The notes: generated from the sequence alone by a model not told the origin. 64,000 bases of DNA from Streptomyces buecherae (GCF_014295035.1 NZ_CP060404.1:5430501-5494500), one strand, 5' to 3'. Numbered from the stretch's first letter, positions 49,998 to 58,930 are shown. A program made the numbers and translations.

Positions 49998-51116
49998 ATG
50001 GAGCATGAGCGCAGGTCAGTCCGTTCCGTGTCACGCCAGGGAAAGGAAAAAGTCACGTCGGACACACCTACCGTCGCGCGGCCGTCGACCGTGACTCCCA
50101 CCCGGAGTCCGACCCCGAACCCGGCCGCGCCCCCGGTCGCTGGCCCGCCCTCGACCCCGCCCGCGCGCCCGACCCCGTCCCCGTCGACTCCGGCCGCGTC
50201 CGGCACCCATGCCGCCTCGTGGGCGGCGGCCCTCGCGCCGAGGCTCGTGCAGTTCGCGGCCGTGGCGCGGTACGAGCACGTCACCCGCGCCGCGCAGCAA
50301 CTCGGCGTGCCGCAGTCCACGCTGAGCCGGGCCATGGCGCGGCTCGAAGCGGACCTGGGCGTCGCCCTGTTCGCCCGGCACGGCCGCACCGTCTCGCTCA
50401 CGCCGGCCGGCCACACCTTCCTGGCCTCCACCCAGCGGGCGCTGGCCGAGGTGGAGCGGGCCGCGGAGTCGGTGCGCGCCGACGCCGACCCGGCCGCGGG
50501 CAAGGTCGCCTTCGGCTTCCTGCACACGCTGGGCTCCGAGACCGTGCCCGGGCTGCTGCGCGCGTTCCGCGCCGACCACCCGCGGGTGCGCTTCCAACTC
50601 GTCCAGAACTACGGCGAGGCGATGCTCGAACGGCTCCGCGCCGGCGACCTCGACCTGTGCCTGACCTCACCCGTCCCCGACGCCCCTGACCTGGTCGCGC
50701 GCCGCCTCGACGAGCAGAAGCTGCGCCTGGTCGTCCCCGACGACCACCGGCTCGCGCACCGTAAGCGGGTCCGCCTCGCCGAGGCGTCCGGCGAACTCTT
50801 CGTCACCCTGGAACCGGGCTACGGGCTGCGCCGGATCACCGACGCGGTGTGCGCCGAGGCCGGGTTCACGCCGAAGGTCGCCTTCGAGGGGGAGGAGGCC
50901 GAGACGCTGCGCGGTCTGGTGGCGGCCGGCCTCGGCGTGGCGTTGCTACCGCCGCCCGCGGTGCCGCGGCCCGGCGTGGTGGAGCTGACGGTCACGGCGC
51001 CGCGCGCGGTCCGCGAGATCGGCGTGGCCTGGCTCGACGGGCACCCGGACACGCCACCGGTGGCGGCCTTCAAACGCTTCCTGCTGAGCCGCCGTGGCCA
51101 GCTCCTGCCCCGCTGA
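49998..51116 (+). CDS. LysR-family transcription regulator
   Basis: A 372-residue protein from ATG 49998; the first 75 residues are Pro/Thr/Ser-rich and not family-like, so a later start is possible. The HTH is LVQFAAVARYEHVTRAAQQLGVPQSTLSRAMARLEADLGVALFARHGR-type sequence, followed by the substrate-binding fold (VAFGFLHTLGSETVPGLLRAF, GDLDLCLTSPVPDAPDL, GLVAAGLGVALLPPPAV). It probably controls the divergent MFS transporter. The ligand is not predictable. Confidence 0.88.
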   Translation: MEHERRSVRSVSRQGKEKVTSDTPTVARPSTVTPTRSPTPNPAAPPVAGPPSTPPARPTPSPSTPAASGTHAASWAAALAPRLVQFAAVARYEHVTRAAQQLGVPQSTLSRAMARLEADLGVALFARHGRTVSLTPAGHTFLASTQRALAEVERAAESVRADADPAAGKVAFGFLHTLGSETVPGLLRAFRADHPRVRFQLVQNYGEAMLERLRAGDLDLCLTSPVPDAPDLVARRLDEQKLRLVVPDDHRLAHRKRVRLAEASGELFVTLEPGYGLRRITDAVCAEAGFTPKVAFEGEEAETLRGLVAAGLGVALLPPPAVPRPGVVELTVTAPRAVREIGVAWLDGHPDTPPVAAFKRFLLSRRGQLLPR

Positions 51117-51222
51117 CGGTCGCCGACGCCGGCCTCGCCGGCGGGTTGCCCGGCCGACCCCGGCCCCGCCGGCGGTTGCCGGCCGACGGCTGCCCCGGCC
51201 GGCGTCCGGTGCCGCGCGGCGG

Positions 51223-51849
51223 CTAGGACTTCTCGGCCAGCAGCGGCTTGAGGGCCTCGCGCAGGTCGTCCTCGCCGACCGGGCTGAGCGCGCGGGCGGC
51301 GATCTTGCCGTCGCGGTCGATGAAGAGGGTGGACGGAATGCCCTGCGGGTTGAAGCTGCCCTTCGGGAAGTGCAGCGCCAGCTTGCCCGCCGGGTCGTGC
51401 CAGCTCGGGTAGCGCACCCCGAGTTCCTTCTCGAACTTGAGGCCCTGGGCCTTCTCGTGGTCGCTGTTCAGACCGATGAACGCCACGTCGCCCTTGGTCT
51501 CGGCGGCGACCTTGACCAGGCTCGGGGTCTCGGCGCGACACGGCGGGCACCAGGAGGCCCACAGGTTGATCGCGACCACCTTGCCCCGGTAGTCGGCGAG
51601 CCGCACGCGTTCGCCGTCCAGCGCGGCCCCGGAGATGTCGGGCGCGGCCGTACGGTCGGCCTTGGCTACGGTCTCGATGGTGCTGGACCCGTTGCGGGTG
51701 AAGGTGGCCTTGCCCGACGAGCTACCGCTGCCACACCCGGTGAGCGCCACGGTGGCGGCGAGCGCGCCGGACATCAGGCCGGCCGCGCGGGCGAACGCGG
51801 GGCGACGGCTGCGGACACGGGTGCGGGAAACCGGCCGGCGGTAAGGCAT
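51223..51849 (-). CDS. TlpA/ResA-like thioredoxin lipoprotein
   Basis: A 208-residue protein with a signal peptide ending in the lipobox ALTGC near residue 39. The thioredoxin domain contains VVAINLWASWCPPCRAETPSLVKV with the redox pair CPPC and the cis-Pro segment GIPSTLFIDRDG. Membrane-anchored proteins of this type reduce disulfides outside the cell, for example of apocytochrome c. No cytochrome maturation gene is adjacent here, so the partner is unknown. Confidence 0.88.
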   Translation of the reverse strand: MPYRRPVSRTRVRSRRPAFARAAGLMSGALAATVALTGCGSGSSSGKATFTRNGSSTIETVAKADRTAAPDISGAALDGERVRLADYRGKVVAINLWASWCPPCRAETPSLVKVAAETKGDVAFIGLNSDHEKAQGLKFEKELGVRYPSWHDPAGKLALHFPKGSFNPQGIPSTLFIDRDGKIAARALSPVGEDDLREALKPLLAEKS

Positions 51850-52147
51850 GCCGACAAGTCTTCCATGCGCCCCGCGCCCACCCCCGTGCGCCCCACCCCC
51901 CTACGCCGCCGAGCCACCGCCGAACTGCCGCCCTGCCACTGCCAGGCCACCGCCGAGCCGTCGCCGCCCTGGTTCCGCCCCGTGGCCCCGCCCCGCCCCA
52001 CTCCGTGGCCCCGCCCCGCTCTGCCCCGCGAGACCCGCCGCCCCCGCCCCCTGCCGACCCCGTCCCGTGCGGAACCCGCGGGCTCAGCTCTCCACCCCCG
52101 TTCTTCGCCCCTCGCCTCTCGCCCCCCGGCCCCGTTCCCGGCCCGCG

Positions 52148-52921
52148 CTACCGCCGTAGCGACGAGCCGAAGCCCGCCGCGAGCGGCATCCGCAGGCCGA
52201 GCGGGGGCGGGGCGGCCAGCGCGTCCGCCAGTGGACGCGCGTAGTCCTGGTCGAAGAGGGAGCCCAGCGCGAAGTCGGCGGCGAGCGCGTACACCTCCTG
52301 CCGGTGCTGTTGCAGGCGGTGGCCGTCGGTGTGCACCTCGAAGCGGCACACCGTGCTGTTGATCTTCTTGGCCCGCTCGACCAGCCGGTAGGAGAGTTCG
52401 GGGTCGGTGTGCTCGTCGTTGCTGCCGTGCACGACGAGCACCTGTCTGCCCGCCAGGTGCTTGACCGGGTCCGGGTCCAGCGTGGCCTCCGGGCTCGGTA
52501 GCCAGGGGGCGATGGCGAGGACCGAGCCCACGGCCGAGTGCCCCGCCGCGAGCAGCGCGGCCCGCGCCCCCATGCCCATTCCGACCAGGCAGATCGGCAC
52601 GTCCCCGTAGCGCCGCACCACCTCGTCCGCGGCCCACTCGGCGTCCGCCACGGGGTCCGCGGCCGACCCGTTCCAGCCGCGACATCGATAGCGGACGACG
52701 TGTGCCGTCAGCCCCTCCGGCCGGCCCGCCTTCGCCAGCCCGCGCGCGAGCGGCCACATCGCCGCGGCCGACAGCGCGGACGGCCGTCGGGTTCCGGTTG
52801 GCGTGCCGTCGGGCAGCAGCAGCGCCACCCCACCGACGGCCTTCCCCTCCGCCGCCACCCCCACGGGCCGCCCCAGCCGGGCGCTTCGATCCGGTCGTTC
52901 CGGCAACGCTTGCTGAGCCAT
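52148..52921 (-). CDS. Alpha/beta-hydrolase-fold protein lacking the nucleophile serine
   Basis: A 257-residue protein; ATG 52921 starts MAQQALPERPDR. The fold is clear: AVGGVALLLPDGTPTGTRRPS, then LTAHVVRYRCRGWNGS, the nucleophile-elbow strand ICLVGMGMGARAALLAAGH, VLVVHGSNDEHTDPE (acidic residue) and EVHTDGHRL (His region). The elbow reads G-M-G-M-G where hydrolases have G-x-S-x-G, so the nucleophile is Gly. It is therefore probably not a classical esterase, unless another residue serves. It is divergent from adenosine deaminase (115 bp apart). Confidence 0.78.
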   Translation of the reverse strand: MAQQALPERPDRSARLGRPVGVAAEGKAVGGVALLLPDGTPTGTRRPSALSAAAMWPLARGLAKAGRPEGLTAHVVRYRCRGWNGSAADPVADAEWAADEVVRRYGDVPICLVGMGMGARAALLAAGHSAVGSVLAIAPWLPSPEATLDPDPVKHLAGRQVLVVHGSNDEHTDPELSYRLVERAKKINSTVCRFEVHTDGHRLQQHRQEVYALAADFALGSLFDQDYARPLADALAAPPPLGLRMPLAAGFGSSLRR

Positions 52922-53036
52922 GTCAGAACGATGGCAGAAGCAAGGGTGTACTCCACTACGCAGACTGGTCACTGTTCCGTATCTATCCAGCCGGTTACCC
53001 CAGGCGATCTACGCGCGTAGGGGCTATGGTGCGCAG

Positions 53037-54167
53037 ATGACGAGCGAGAACACCCAGCAACCCAACCCGGAGCAGATCCGGCGTGCCCCCAAGGTGCTGC
53101 TGCACGACCACCTCGACGGCGGGCTGCGCCCGGCCACCATCGTCGAACTGGCCCGCGAGAGCGGCTACGAGGGGCTGCCCGAGACCGACCCCACCGCGCT
53201 CGGCACCTGGTTCCGCGCGGCGGCCGATTCCGGTTCGCTCGAACGCTACTTGGAGACCTTCGCGCACACCTGCGCCGTCCTCCAGACCGCGCAGGCGCTG
53301 CGCCGGGTAGCGGCCGAGTGCGCCGAGGACCTGGCCGCCGACGGCGTCGTCTACGCCGAGGTGCGCTACGCCCCCGAGCAGCACCTGGAGCAGGGGCTGA
53401 CGCTGGAGCAGGTGGTCGAGGCGGTCAACGAGGGCTTCCGCGAGGGCGAGCGCCGGGCGCGCGCGGCCGGCCACCGCATCCGCGTGGGCGCGCTGCTCAC
53501 CGCGATGCGGCACGCCGCCCGCTCCCTGGAGATCGCCGAACTGGCCAACCGCTACCGCGACCTGGGCGTCGCCGGCTTCGACATCGCGGGCGCCGAGGCG
53601 GGCTTCCCGCCCACCCGGCACCTGGACGCGTTCGAGTACCTCAAGCGCGAGAACAACCACTTCACCATCCACGCGGGCGAGGCGTTCGGGCTGCCGTCGA
53701 TCTGGCAGGCGCTCCAGTGGTGCGGCGCCGACCGGCTCGGCCACGGGGTGCGGATCATCGACGACATCCACGTGTCCGAGGACGGCGCCATCAAGCTGGG
53801 CCGACTCGCCAGCTACGTGCGCGACAAGCGCATCCCGCTGGAGCTGTGCCCCACCTCCAACCTGCAGACCGGCGCCGCGAGTTCCTACGTCGAGCACCCC
53901 ATCGGGCTGCTGCGCAAGCTGCACTTCCGGGCCACGGTCAACACCGACAACCGGCTCATGAGCGGCACCAGCATGAGCCGCGAGTTCGAGCACCTCGTGT
54001 CGACCTTCGGCTACACGCTGGACGACATGCAGTGGTTCACCGTCAATGCGATGAAGTCCGCGTTCATCCCTTTCGATGAACGTCTGGCGATGATCAACGA
54101 CGTGATCAAGCCCGGATACGCCGAGCTGAAGGCCGAGTGGCTGTTCCGTCAGACCGCCGTCGGATAG
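53037..54167 (+). CDS. add: Adenosine deaminase
   Basis: A 376-residue zinc enzyme. ATG 53037 is preferred; TATGGT 7-12 nt upstream may be a -10 element of a leaderless transcript. Motifs: LLHDHLDGGLRP (metal HxH), VVYAEVRYAPEQH, GFDIAGAEAGFP, FTIHAGEAFG (metal His and catalytic Glu), DRLGHGVRI, and ATVNTDNRLMSG (metal Asp). It converts adenosine and deoxyadenosine to inosine forms. With the importer, cytidine deaminase and thymidine phosphorylase it completes the salvage set of this neighbourhood. Confidence 0.95.
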   Translation: MTSENTQQPNPEQIRRAPKVLLHDHLDGGLRPATIVELARESGYEGLPETDPTALGTWFRAAADSGSLERYLETFAHTCAVLQTAQALRRVAAECAEDLAADGVVYAEVRYAPEQHLEQGLTLEQVVEAVNEGFREGERRARAAGHRIRVGALLTAMRHAARSLEIAELANRYRDLGVAGFDIAGAEAGFPPTRHLDAFEYLKRENNHFTIHAGEAFGLPSIWQALQWCGADRLGHGVRIIDDIHVSEDGAIKLGRLASYVRDKRIPLELCPTSNLQTGAASSYVEHPIGLLRKLHFRATVNTDNRLMSGTSMSREFEHLVSTFGYTLDDMQWFTVNAMKSAFIPFDERLAMINDVIKPGYAELKAEWLFRQTAVG

Positions 54168-54340
54168 GCGCTGACCAGCGGTTCTCCTGGTGCGGTGGGG
54201 TGCTGCGGCGAGGGTGGTGGCGGTGCGGGCACGCACCGGCACTCCCGACATTCCCGCCCACCTCCGGTGTTTGCGGGGCATCGGAGCGGCTGGCTACGTT
54301 GCAGTGCCGCTCAAGAACCCCGTACCAAGGAAGATTTCTG

Positions 54341-54574
54341 ATGAAGCAGGGAACGATCAAGACCCTCGGCGTCACCGCCGTGGGTATCGCCTTCGCCGCC
54401 ACCGCCGCGGGAACCGCTTCGGCCGCCCCGTCCGGGCTCGGGCCGGTCACGGGCCCGGCCAAGGAAGCGGTGAAGACGCTGCCGAAGAAGACGGAGAAGC
54501 TCGCGAAGCCCGACGCCAAGACCGCTCCGAACCCGGTGCAGAGCCTGCTCGGCGGGCTGCCGCTCGGGGGCTGA
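54341..54574 (+). CDS. Small secreted basic protein
   Basis: A 77-residue protein starting at ATG 54341 after AAGGAAG. The signal peptide (TLGVTAVGIAFAATAAGTASA) ends with ASA at about residue 28. The mature part of about 49 residues is Lys/Pro/Ala-rich with no cysteine (KEAVKTLPKKTEKLAKPDAK) and ends LLGGLPLGG. Such small secreted proteins are common in Streptomyces; function is unknown. A hairpin terminator follows. Confidence 0.7.
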   Translation: MKQGTIKTLGVTAVGIAFAATAAGTASAAPSGLGPVTGPAKEAVKTLPKKTEKLAKPDAKTAPNPVQSLLGGLPLGG

Positions 54575-54592
54575 CGCTTCGCGCGCGAGCCA

Positions 54593-54632
54593 CGGTGGGC
54601 CGCACGTCCGGCAACGGGCGGGCGGCCCACCG
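54593..54632. terminator. Terminator between small secreted protein and PspC genes
   Basis: CGGTGGGCCGC and GCGGCCCACCG form a perfect 11-bp stem with an 18-nt loop in the convergent gap between stops at 54574 and 54686; it can serve both directions. Confidence 0.75.
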
Positions 54633-54685
54633 CCGCGTGTGCCCGCCGCGCTCCGGCGCCCGGCGCATCGGCCCGGGCCGGTGGC

Positions 54686-54892
54686 TCACCAGGCGCCGGC
54701 CCGGTTCTTGTTGTCGGCCGGCAGCAGTATCCACAGCGCGAGATAGAGCAGGAACTGCGGGCCCGGCAGCAGACACGAGGCCACGAAGATCACCCGCATC
54801 GTGGTCGCGGACGTCCCGAAGCGCTGGGCCAGCCCGGCGCACACGCCGGCGATCATCTTGGTGTTCTGAGGGCGTACGAGAGCGGTGCTCAT
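54686..54892 (-). CDS. PspC-domain membrane protein
   Basis: A 68-residue protein starting at ATG 54892. ALVRPQNTKMIAGVCAGLAQRFGTSATTMRVIFVAS is the PspC signature, followed by the hydrophobic helix LLPGPQFLLYLALWILLPAD. PspC domains sit in the membrane and take part in envelope stress responses. The partner of this short single-domain form is unknown. Confidence 0.88.
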   Translation of the reverse strand: MSTALVRPQNTKMIAGVCAGLAQRFGTSATTMRVIFVASCLLPGPQFLLYLALWILLPADNKNRAGAW

Positions 54893-54979
54893 GGATGACT
54901 CCCTGTCGTCGTCCGCGGTCTCACCCGAGGAACTGTCGATAGCTCCACGCTAGGTGCCCGCGGCCGACGGGGCGTCGCA

Positions 54980-55528
54980 CTACGGTGCGATGCCGACCCT
55001 GGAGATCGTCGGGGTCATCCCCGAGGCCGCCTCCTCCCGAGGGAGGGCGGCCGGCGCCCGGCCCTGCCCCCGGCGGCGGAGCCGGGCCCGTACGGCAGGC
55101 ACCACCGCCAGGTGCGCCAGCGCGACGCCCGCCGTGTTGAGCAGCACCGTGTCCACGTCCACGACCTGGCCGGAGACCGTGGACTGGGCGAGTTCGATGG
55201 CGCACGAGATCAACGCGCTGGCCAGCACCGTACGCAGCAGCGACGCCAGCCGGTGGGCGTCGACGCGGCCCCCCGCCAGCGGCAGCAGCACCCCGAGCGG
55301 CGCGTACAGCAGCAGCTCGCGCGCGATGCGCCGGGTGGCCTCGGCGAACCCGACGTCGAGGTCTCCACGAATGGAGGCCAGCGGCTCCAGATTGCTGGCC
55401 GTGACCCAGGTGGCGGCCAGCGGGCGCAGGGAGAGCCAGGCGATGAAGGCGAGCTGCGCCACCAGGAGGAGGATGCCCGCGAAGCGGAAGCGGATGTCGG
55501 CCGTGCGGCCGGGACCATGACCCTGCAC
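54980..55528 (-). CDS. VanZ-family membrane protein
   Basis: A 182-residue protein starting at GTG 55528. Four to five membrane helices are visible: AGILLLVAQLAFIAWLSLRPL, ELLLYAPLGVLLPLAG, LLRTVLASALISCAIELAQ and VDTVLLNTAGVALAHLAVV. The VanZ hallmark is the conserved acidic/Asn pattern in ELAQSTVSGQVVDVDTVLLN. VanZ proteins are linked to low-level teicoplanin resistance in enterococci, but most members are of unknown role. Confidence 0.82.
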   Translation of the reverse strand: MQGHGPGRTADIRFRFAGILLLVAQLAFIAWLSLRPLAATWVTASNLEPLASIRGDLDVGFAEATRRIARELLLYAPLGVLLPLAGGRVDAHRLASLLRTVLASALISCAIELAQSTVSGQVVDVDTVLLNTAGVALAHLAVVPAVRARLRRRGQGRAPAALPREEAASGMTPTISRVGIAP

Positions 55529-55752
55529 GCCAGTCAGGACGCGCGCCGCCGCCGTCCCGGTTCCGCCGACCCCACGGTGACGGGCCTCACGCTCCGCGCG
55601 ACGAATCCCGCCCCGACCTGCGCCGCGGCCCGCCCCGCCCCATCGGCCCAGCCAGCCTCATAGGCCCCGCCGGCCCGGCCAGTCCCACCGCCCCGACGCG
55701 ACCCGTACCCGCCGGGCCGCCGCCCACTCCGGCGGGCTGCCCAGCCGGCCGC

Positions 55753-56454
55753 CTACTCCACCAGGGTGCCGGAGCTCTGTGCGCTCTGCGGCCGGGTGCG
55801 CAGGTCGGTGTCGCACTCGTACCGCTTGAGGCCACCGACCCCGAGCGTGTCCTCCCCCTCGGGCGCGGCCGGCCCGCCGAGCAGCACCGCGCGCCGGCCG
55901 CCCACCGCCGGGGTCTCGGCGAAGGTGCACACGAGCTGCGCCAGCGCGTACGGCGGCAGCTCGTCGGGCTCCCGGTTCAGCCGCAGCGTCCCCGCCGGGT
56001 CGCCCTTGGCCGGCCCCGAAACCCGCACCCAGGAGCCCACCTCGCTACTGAAGCCCGCCCTCGCCTCGGCGGCCGACTCCGGCTGCTGGAGCTGGTTGAG
56101 CAGCGCCCGCGCGAACTCGTCGGGACGCGGCGCCTGGTCGCCCTTCGGCAGCCGGAGCACCCGCCGCACGGGCAGCAACTGCGCGGAGCACACGAGCTGC
56201 ACGGTGACGGCGACCCCGTCGGTGGCCCCGGGGGAGGCCGCGGAACCGGGCAACTGGCACGAGGCGCGCGAGGGCGCCGCGCCAGCGTCCACGGGAACCG
56301 AGGTGGAGCGGATGCCGCACCCGGCGACCAGCAGCGCGGCGACCGCCCCGAAGACCCCGAGCGCCGCCGCCCGGGCGCCGAGCGCCCGACGTGGCGCCCG
56401 CGAGGTGGGGCCGGGGCGCTCCGTGCCGTACGGGTCCGCGGTCCGGGGGCTCAT
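55753..56454 (-). CDS. Lipoprotein encoded after afsQ2
   Basis: A 233-residue lipoprotein whose ATG overlaps the afsQ2 stop (ATGA). The lipobox LLVAGC is at about residue 46. The outer domain contains VAVTVQLVCSAQLLPVRRVLRLPKG and LAQLVCTFAETPAVGG, with several cysteines that may form disulfides, and resembles the GerM-like lipoproteins found beside Streptomyces two-component genes. Being last in the afsQ1-afsQ2 operon, it probably helps the AfsQ2 sensor outside the membrane, as inferred for the S. coelicolor neighbour. Confidence 0.75.
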   Translation of the reverse strand: MSPRTADPYGTERPGPTSRAPRRALGARAAALGVFGAVAALLVAGCGIRSTSVPVDAGAAPSRASCQLPGSAASPGATDGVAVTVQLVCSAQLLPVRRVLRLPKGDQAPRPDEFARALLNQLQQPESAAEARAGFSSEVGSWVRVSGPAKGDPAGTLRLNREPDELPPYALAQLVCTFAETPAVGGRRAVLLGGPAAPEGEDTLGVGGLKRYECDTDLRTRPQSAQSSGTLVE

Positions 56455-58160
56455 CGCTCGCTCCTCTTGTCTTTCCGGTCCCGGTCCTTCGTGCCGTCCC
56501 GCTTGTCGGCCTTGTCGGCCTTGTCGGCCTTGCCGGCGGCCTTGCCGCCCCTGTCCGCCCGATCCGGCTTCTCCGCCTTCTCGGGCTTCTCTGCCTTCTC
56601 GGCTCTGTCGGCCTTCCCAGCCTTCCCGGCCTTCTTGTTCTGCTCGGCCTGGTCCGACCGGCCCGCATCCGCCACGACCTCGGAGGCGTCCATCGGCAGC
56701 CGCAGCGTGAAGATCGCGCCACCCTCGGGGGAGTTGGCCGCGGTGATCTCGCCGCCGTGGATGTGCGCGTTCTCCAGGGCGATCGACAGGCCGAGGCCGC
56801 TGCCCTCCGAGCGCGGCCGGGAGGCGCTGGCCTTGTAGAAGCGGTCGAAGACGTGCGGCAGCACCTCTTCGGGGATGCCCGGGCCGTGGTCACGTACCTC
56901 GATCAGCAACTCGTCGGCGGCGGGCCGCACCGAGACGCGCACCGGCGAGCCGCCGTGCTTGAGCGCGTTGCCGATCAGGTTGGCCAGGATGACGTCGAGG
57001 CGCCTCGGGTCGAGGCGGGCGACGATGCCGCGCTCGGCGTCCAGCTCCACCGCGTCCAGCCAGGCCCGCGCGTCGATGCAGGCCGTCACCTGGTCGGCGA
57101 CGTCCACGCCGTCCAGGACGAGGCGGGCGGTGCCCGCGTCGAAGCGGGTCACCTCCATCAGGTTCTCCACCAGGTCGTTCAGCCGCCGGGTCTCGCTGAC
57201 GACGAGCTGCACGGCGGGCGCGATCATCGGATCGAGCGAGTTCGCCTCCTCCTCAAGAACCTCCGTCACGGCGGTGATCGCCGTCAGCGGAGTCCGCAGC
57301 TCGTGCGACATGTCGGCGACGAACCGGCGGCTGGACGCCTCCCGCGCGCTCAGGTCGTCGACCCGCTTCTCCAGCGACTCGGCCGTCCGGTTGAACGTAC
57401 GGGACAGGTCGGCCAGTTCGTCCGTGCCCGAAACCCGCAACCGGGTGTCCAGCTTGCCCTCGCCGAGCTTGCGCGCGGCGTCCGCGAGGCGTTGTACGGG
57501 GCGTAGCACCGTCGCCGCGGCGGCCTGCGCCAGCAGCGCGGAGCCGATCAGCGCGAGCCCGGTGGCGATCCCGAGGGACCAGGCCAGCGAGTTGAGGTCC
57601 TGCCGCTCGTTCTCCAGAGACTTGAGCATGTAGCCCGTGGGGCCGCCGCCGATCACCCTGGTGCCGCCCACCAGGTACGGCGCCCCGTCCAACGTGACGC
57701 GCTGCCAGTACAGGTGGTACGGGTAGGCGTTCGAGCCGTCCACCGGGCGTTTCTTGTTCACCGCCTTGCGCAGCGCGTCCGGCACCATCTCCCAGTCGAA
57801 GACCTGCTCGTTGGAGAAGGCGGCGCAGCCGGTGTGGCCGCTCTGCTGGGTGATCAGCAGCACCTCGTACTTCTGCGAGCTCTCCGCCATGTGCTGCGCG
57901 GCGGCGTCCAGCGCGTCGCAGTCCGGCTCCAGCGGCAGGGTCCCGGTGTGGTCCTCGAGCGACTTGTGGAAGTCGTCGAGCGCGGCGTTCTGCGTCCGGT
58001 TCAGGACGGCGTCACGGTTCAGCCAGTACGCGATGCCGGACGCCGAGACGGCGGCGACCAGGGCGACCACGGCGAACACGAGCATCAGCCGCAACCGCAG
58101 GCTCATCCACCGCAGAATTCCCGCAGCCCAGCCCCGTACCCGACTGGGCCCGTCCGTCAC
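56451..58160 (-). CDS. afsQ2: AfsQ2 sensor histidine kinase with a charged repetitive tail
   Basis: A 569-residue membrane kinase; GTG 58160 overlaps the afsQ1 stop. Helices at about 24-47 and 191-214 enclose an outer sensor domain of about 145 residues with three cysteines (80-113). HAMP follows (about 215-268), then HisKA with FVADMSHELRTPLT (phospho-acceptor His286) and the ATPase domain (LIGNALKHG, DHGPGIPEE, GSGLGLSIALENA). AfsQ1/Q2 controls antibiotic production and nitrogen/glutamate responses in S. coelicolor. The last 78 residues are a Lys/Ala/Asp/Glu tail containing ADK three times in perfect 9-nt repeats (56502-56528), beyond the kinase core. Confidence 0.92.
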   Translation of the reverse strand: MTDGPSRVRGWAAGILRWMSLRLRLMLVFAVVALVAAVSASGIAYWLNRDAVLNRTQNAALDDFHKSLEDHTGTLPLEPDCDALDAAAQHMAESSQKYEVLLITQQSGHTGCAAFSNEQVFDWEMVPDALRKAVNKKRPVDGSNAYPYHLYWQRVTLDGAPYLVGGTRVIGGGPTGYMLKSLENERQDLNSLAWSLGIATGLALIGSALLAQAAAATVLRPVQRLADAARKLGEGKLDTRLRVSGTDELADLSRTFNRTAESLEKRVDDLSAREASSRRFVADMSHELRTPLTAITAVTEVLEEEANSLDPMIAPAVQLVVSETRRLNDLVENLMEVTRFDAGTARLVLDGVDVADQVTACIDARAWLDAVELDAERGIVARLDPRRLDVILANLIGNALKHGGSPVRVSVRPAADELLIEVRDHGPGIPEEVLPHVFDRFYKASASRPRSEGSGLGLSIALENAHIHGGEITAANSPEGGAIFTLRLPMDASEVVADAGRSDQAEQNKKAGKAGKADRAEKAEKPEKAEKPDRADRGGKAAGKADKADKADKRDGTKDRDRKDKRSER

Positions 58161-58843
58161 TGGGGGGTGTCCAGTCGGTATCCGACCCCACGCACCGTGC
58201 GGATCAGCGTCGGCGACGAGGGCACGTCCTCGACCTTCGCGCGCAGCCGCTGCACGCACGCGTCGACCAGCCGCGAGTCACCGAGGTAGTCGTGCTCCCA
58301 GACCAGGCGCAGCAACTGCTGTCGGGACAGCGCCTGCCCCGGGCGGCGGCTCAGCTCCAGCAGGAGTCGCAGCTCGGTGGGGGTGAGCTGGAGATCCTCG
58401 CCGTTCTTGGTGACGGTCATCGCGGAGCGGTCGATCACCAGTGAGCCGAACGACGCCGAGTCGTTCGCCTCCCGCTCGCCGCGGCGCAGCACGGCGCGGA
58501 TGCGGGCGTCGAGCACCCGCCCCTGCACGGGCTTGACCACGTAGTCGTCCGCGCCGGACTCAAGGCCCACCACGACGTCGATGTCGTCGCTCCGCGCGGT
58601 CAGCAGGATGATCGGCAACTGGTCGGTGCGCCTGATGCGGCGACACACCTCAAAGCCGTCAATACCGGGCAGCATCACATCCAACACGATCAGGTCAGGC
58701 CGCTGCTCGCGCAGCAGCTTGAGGCCGTCCTCTCCCGTGGCCGCCGTCGCCACACGGTGGCCCTGGCGGGACAGGGAGAGTTCGAGGGCCGTGCGGATGG
58801 CGTCGTCGTCCTCGATCAGCAACAGGAAAGGCACGTTGGTCAT
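58157..58843 (-). CDS. afsQ1: AfsQ1 response regulator
   Basis: A 228-residue OmpR-type regulator. The receiver domain has LLLIEDDDAIRTALELSLSRQ, the phospho-acceptor Asp55 in LIVLDVMLPGIDG, and LLTARSD and DDYVVKPVQGR. The winged helix contains LTPTELRLLLELSRRPGQALSRQQLLRLVWE and DACVQRLRAKVED. The sequence agrees closely with AfsQ1 of S. coelicolor as I remember it. It is divergent from sigQ, and a perfect AfsQ1 box lies between them, so it should regulate sigQ and itself. Confidence 0.96.
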   Translation of the reverse strand: MTNVPFLLLIEDDDAIRTALELSLSRQGHRVATAATGEDGLKLLREQRPDLIVLDVMLPGIDGFEVCRRIRRTDQLPIILLTARSDDIDVVVGLESGADDYVVKPVQGRVLDARIRAVLRRGEREANDSASFGSLVIDRSAMTVTKNGEDLQLTPTELRLLLELSRRPGQALSRQQLLRLVWEHDYLGDSRLVDACVQRLRAKVEDVPSSPTLIRTVRGVGYRLDTPQ

Positions 58844-58914
58844 TCTGGCCTACAGGTGGGCTGGAGTTCGACCTCCGGGGCAGCGCGCGACGGCTCGCCC
58901 GGGTTTCGTGGCCT

Positions 58915-58930
58915 GTGACACGGCTGTGAC
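58915..58930. promoter_or_regulatory. AfsQ1 binding box between afsQ1 and sigQ
   Basis: GTGAC-ACGGCT-GTGAC matches the published AfsQ1 consensus GTnAC-n6-GTnAC exactly at all fixed positions. It lies 72 bp upstream of the afsQ1 start and 108 bp upstream of sigQ, in the only promoter region the two genes share. Confidence 0.85.

Noticed and set aside
51981..52019. 16-bp direct repeat CGTGGCCCCGCCCCGC
   Set aside because: It lies in a C-rich simple-sequence gap where such repeats are expected by composition.
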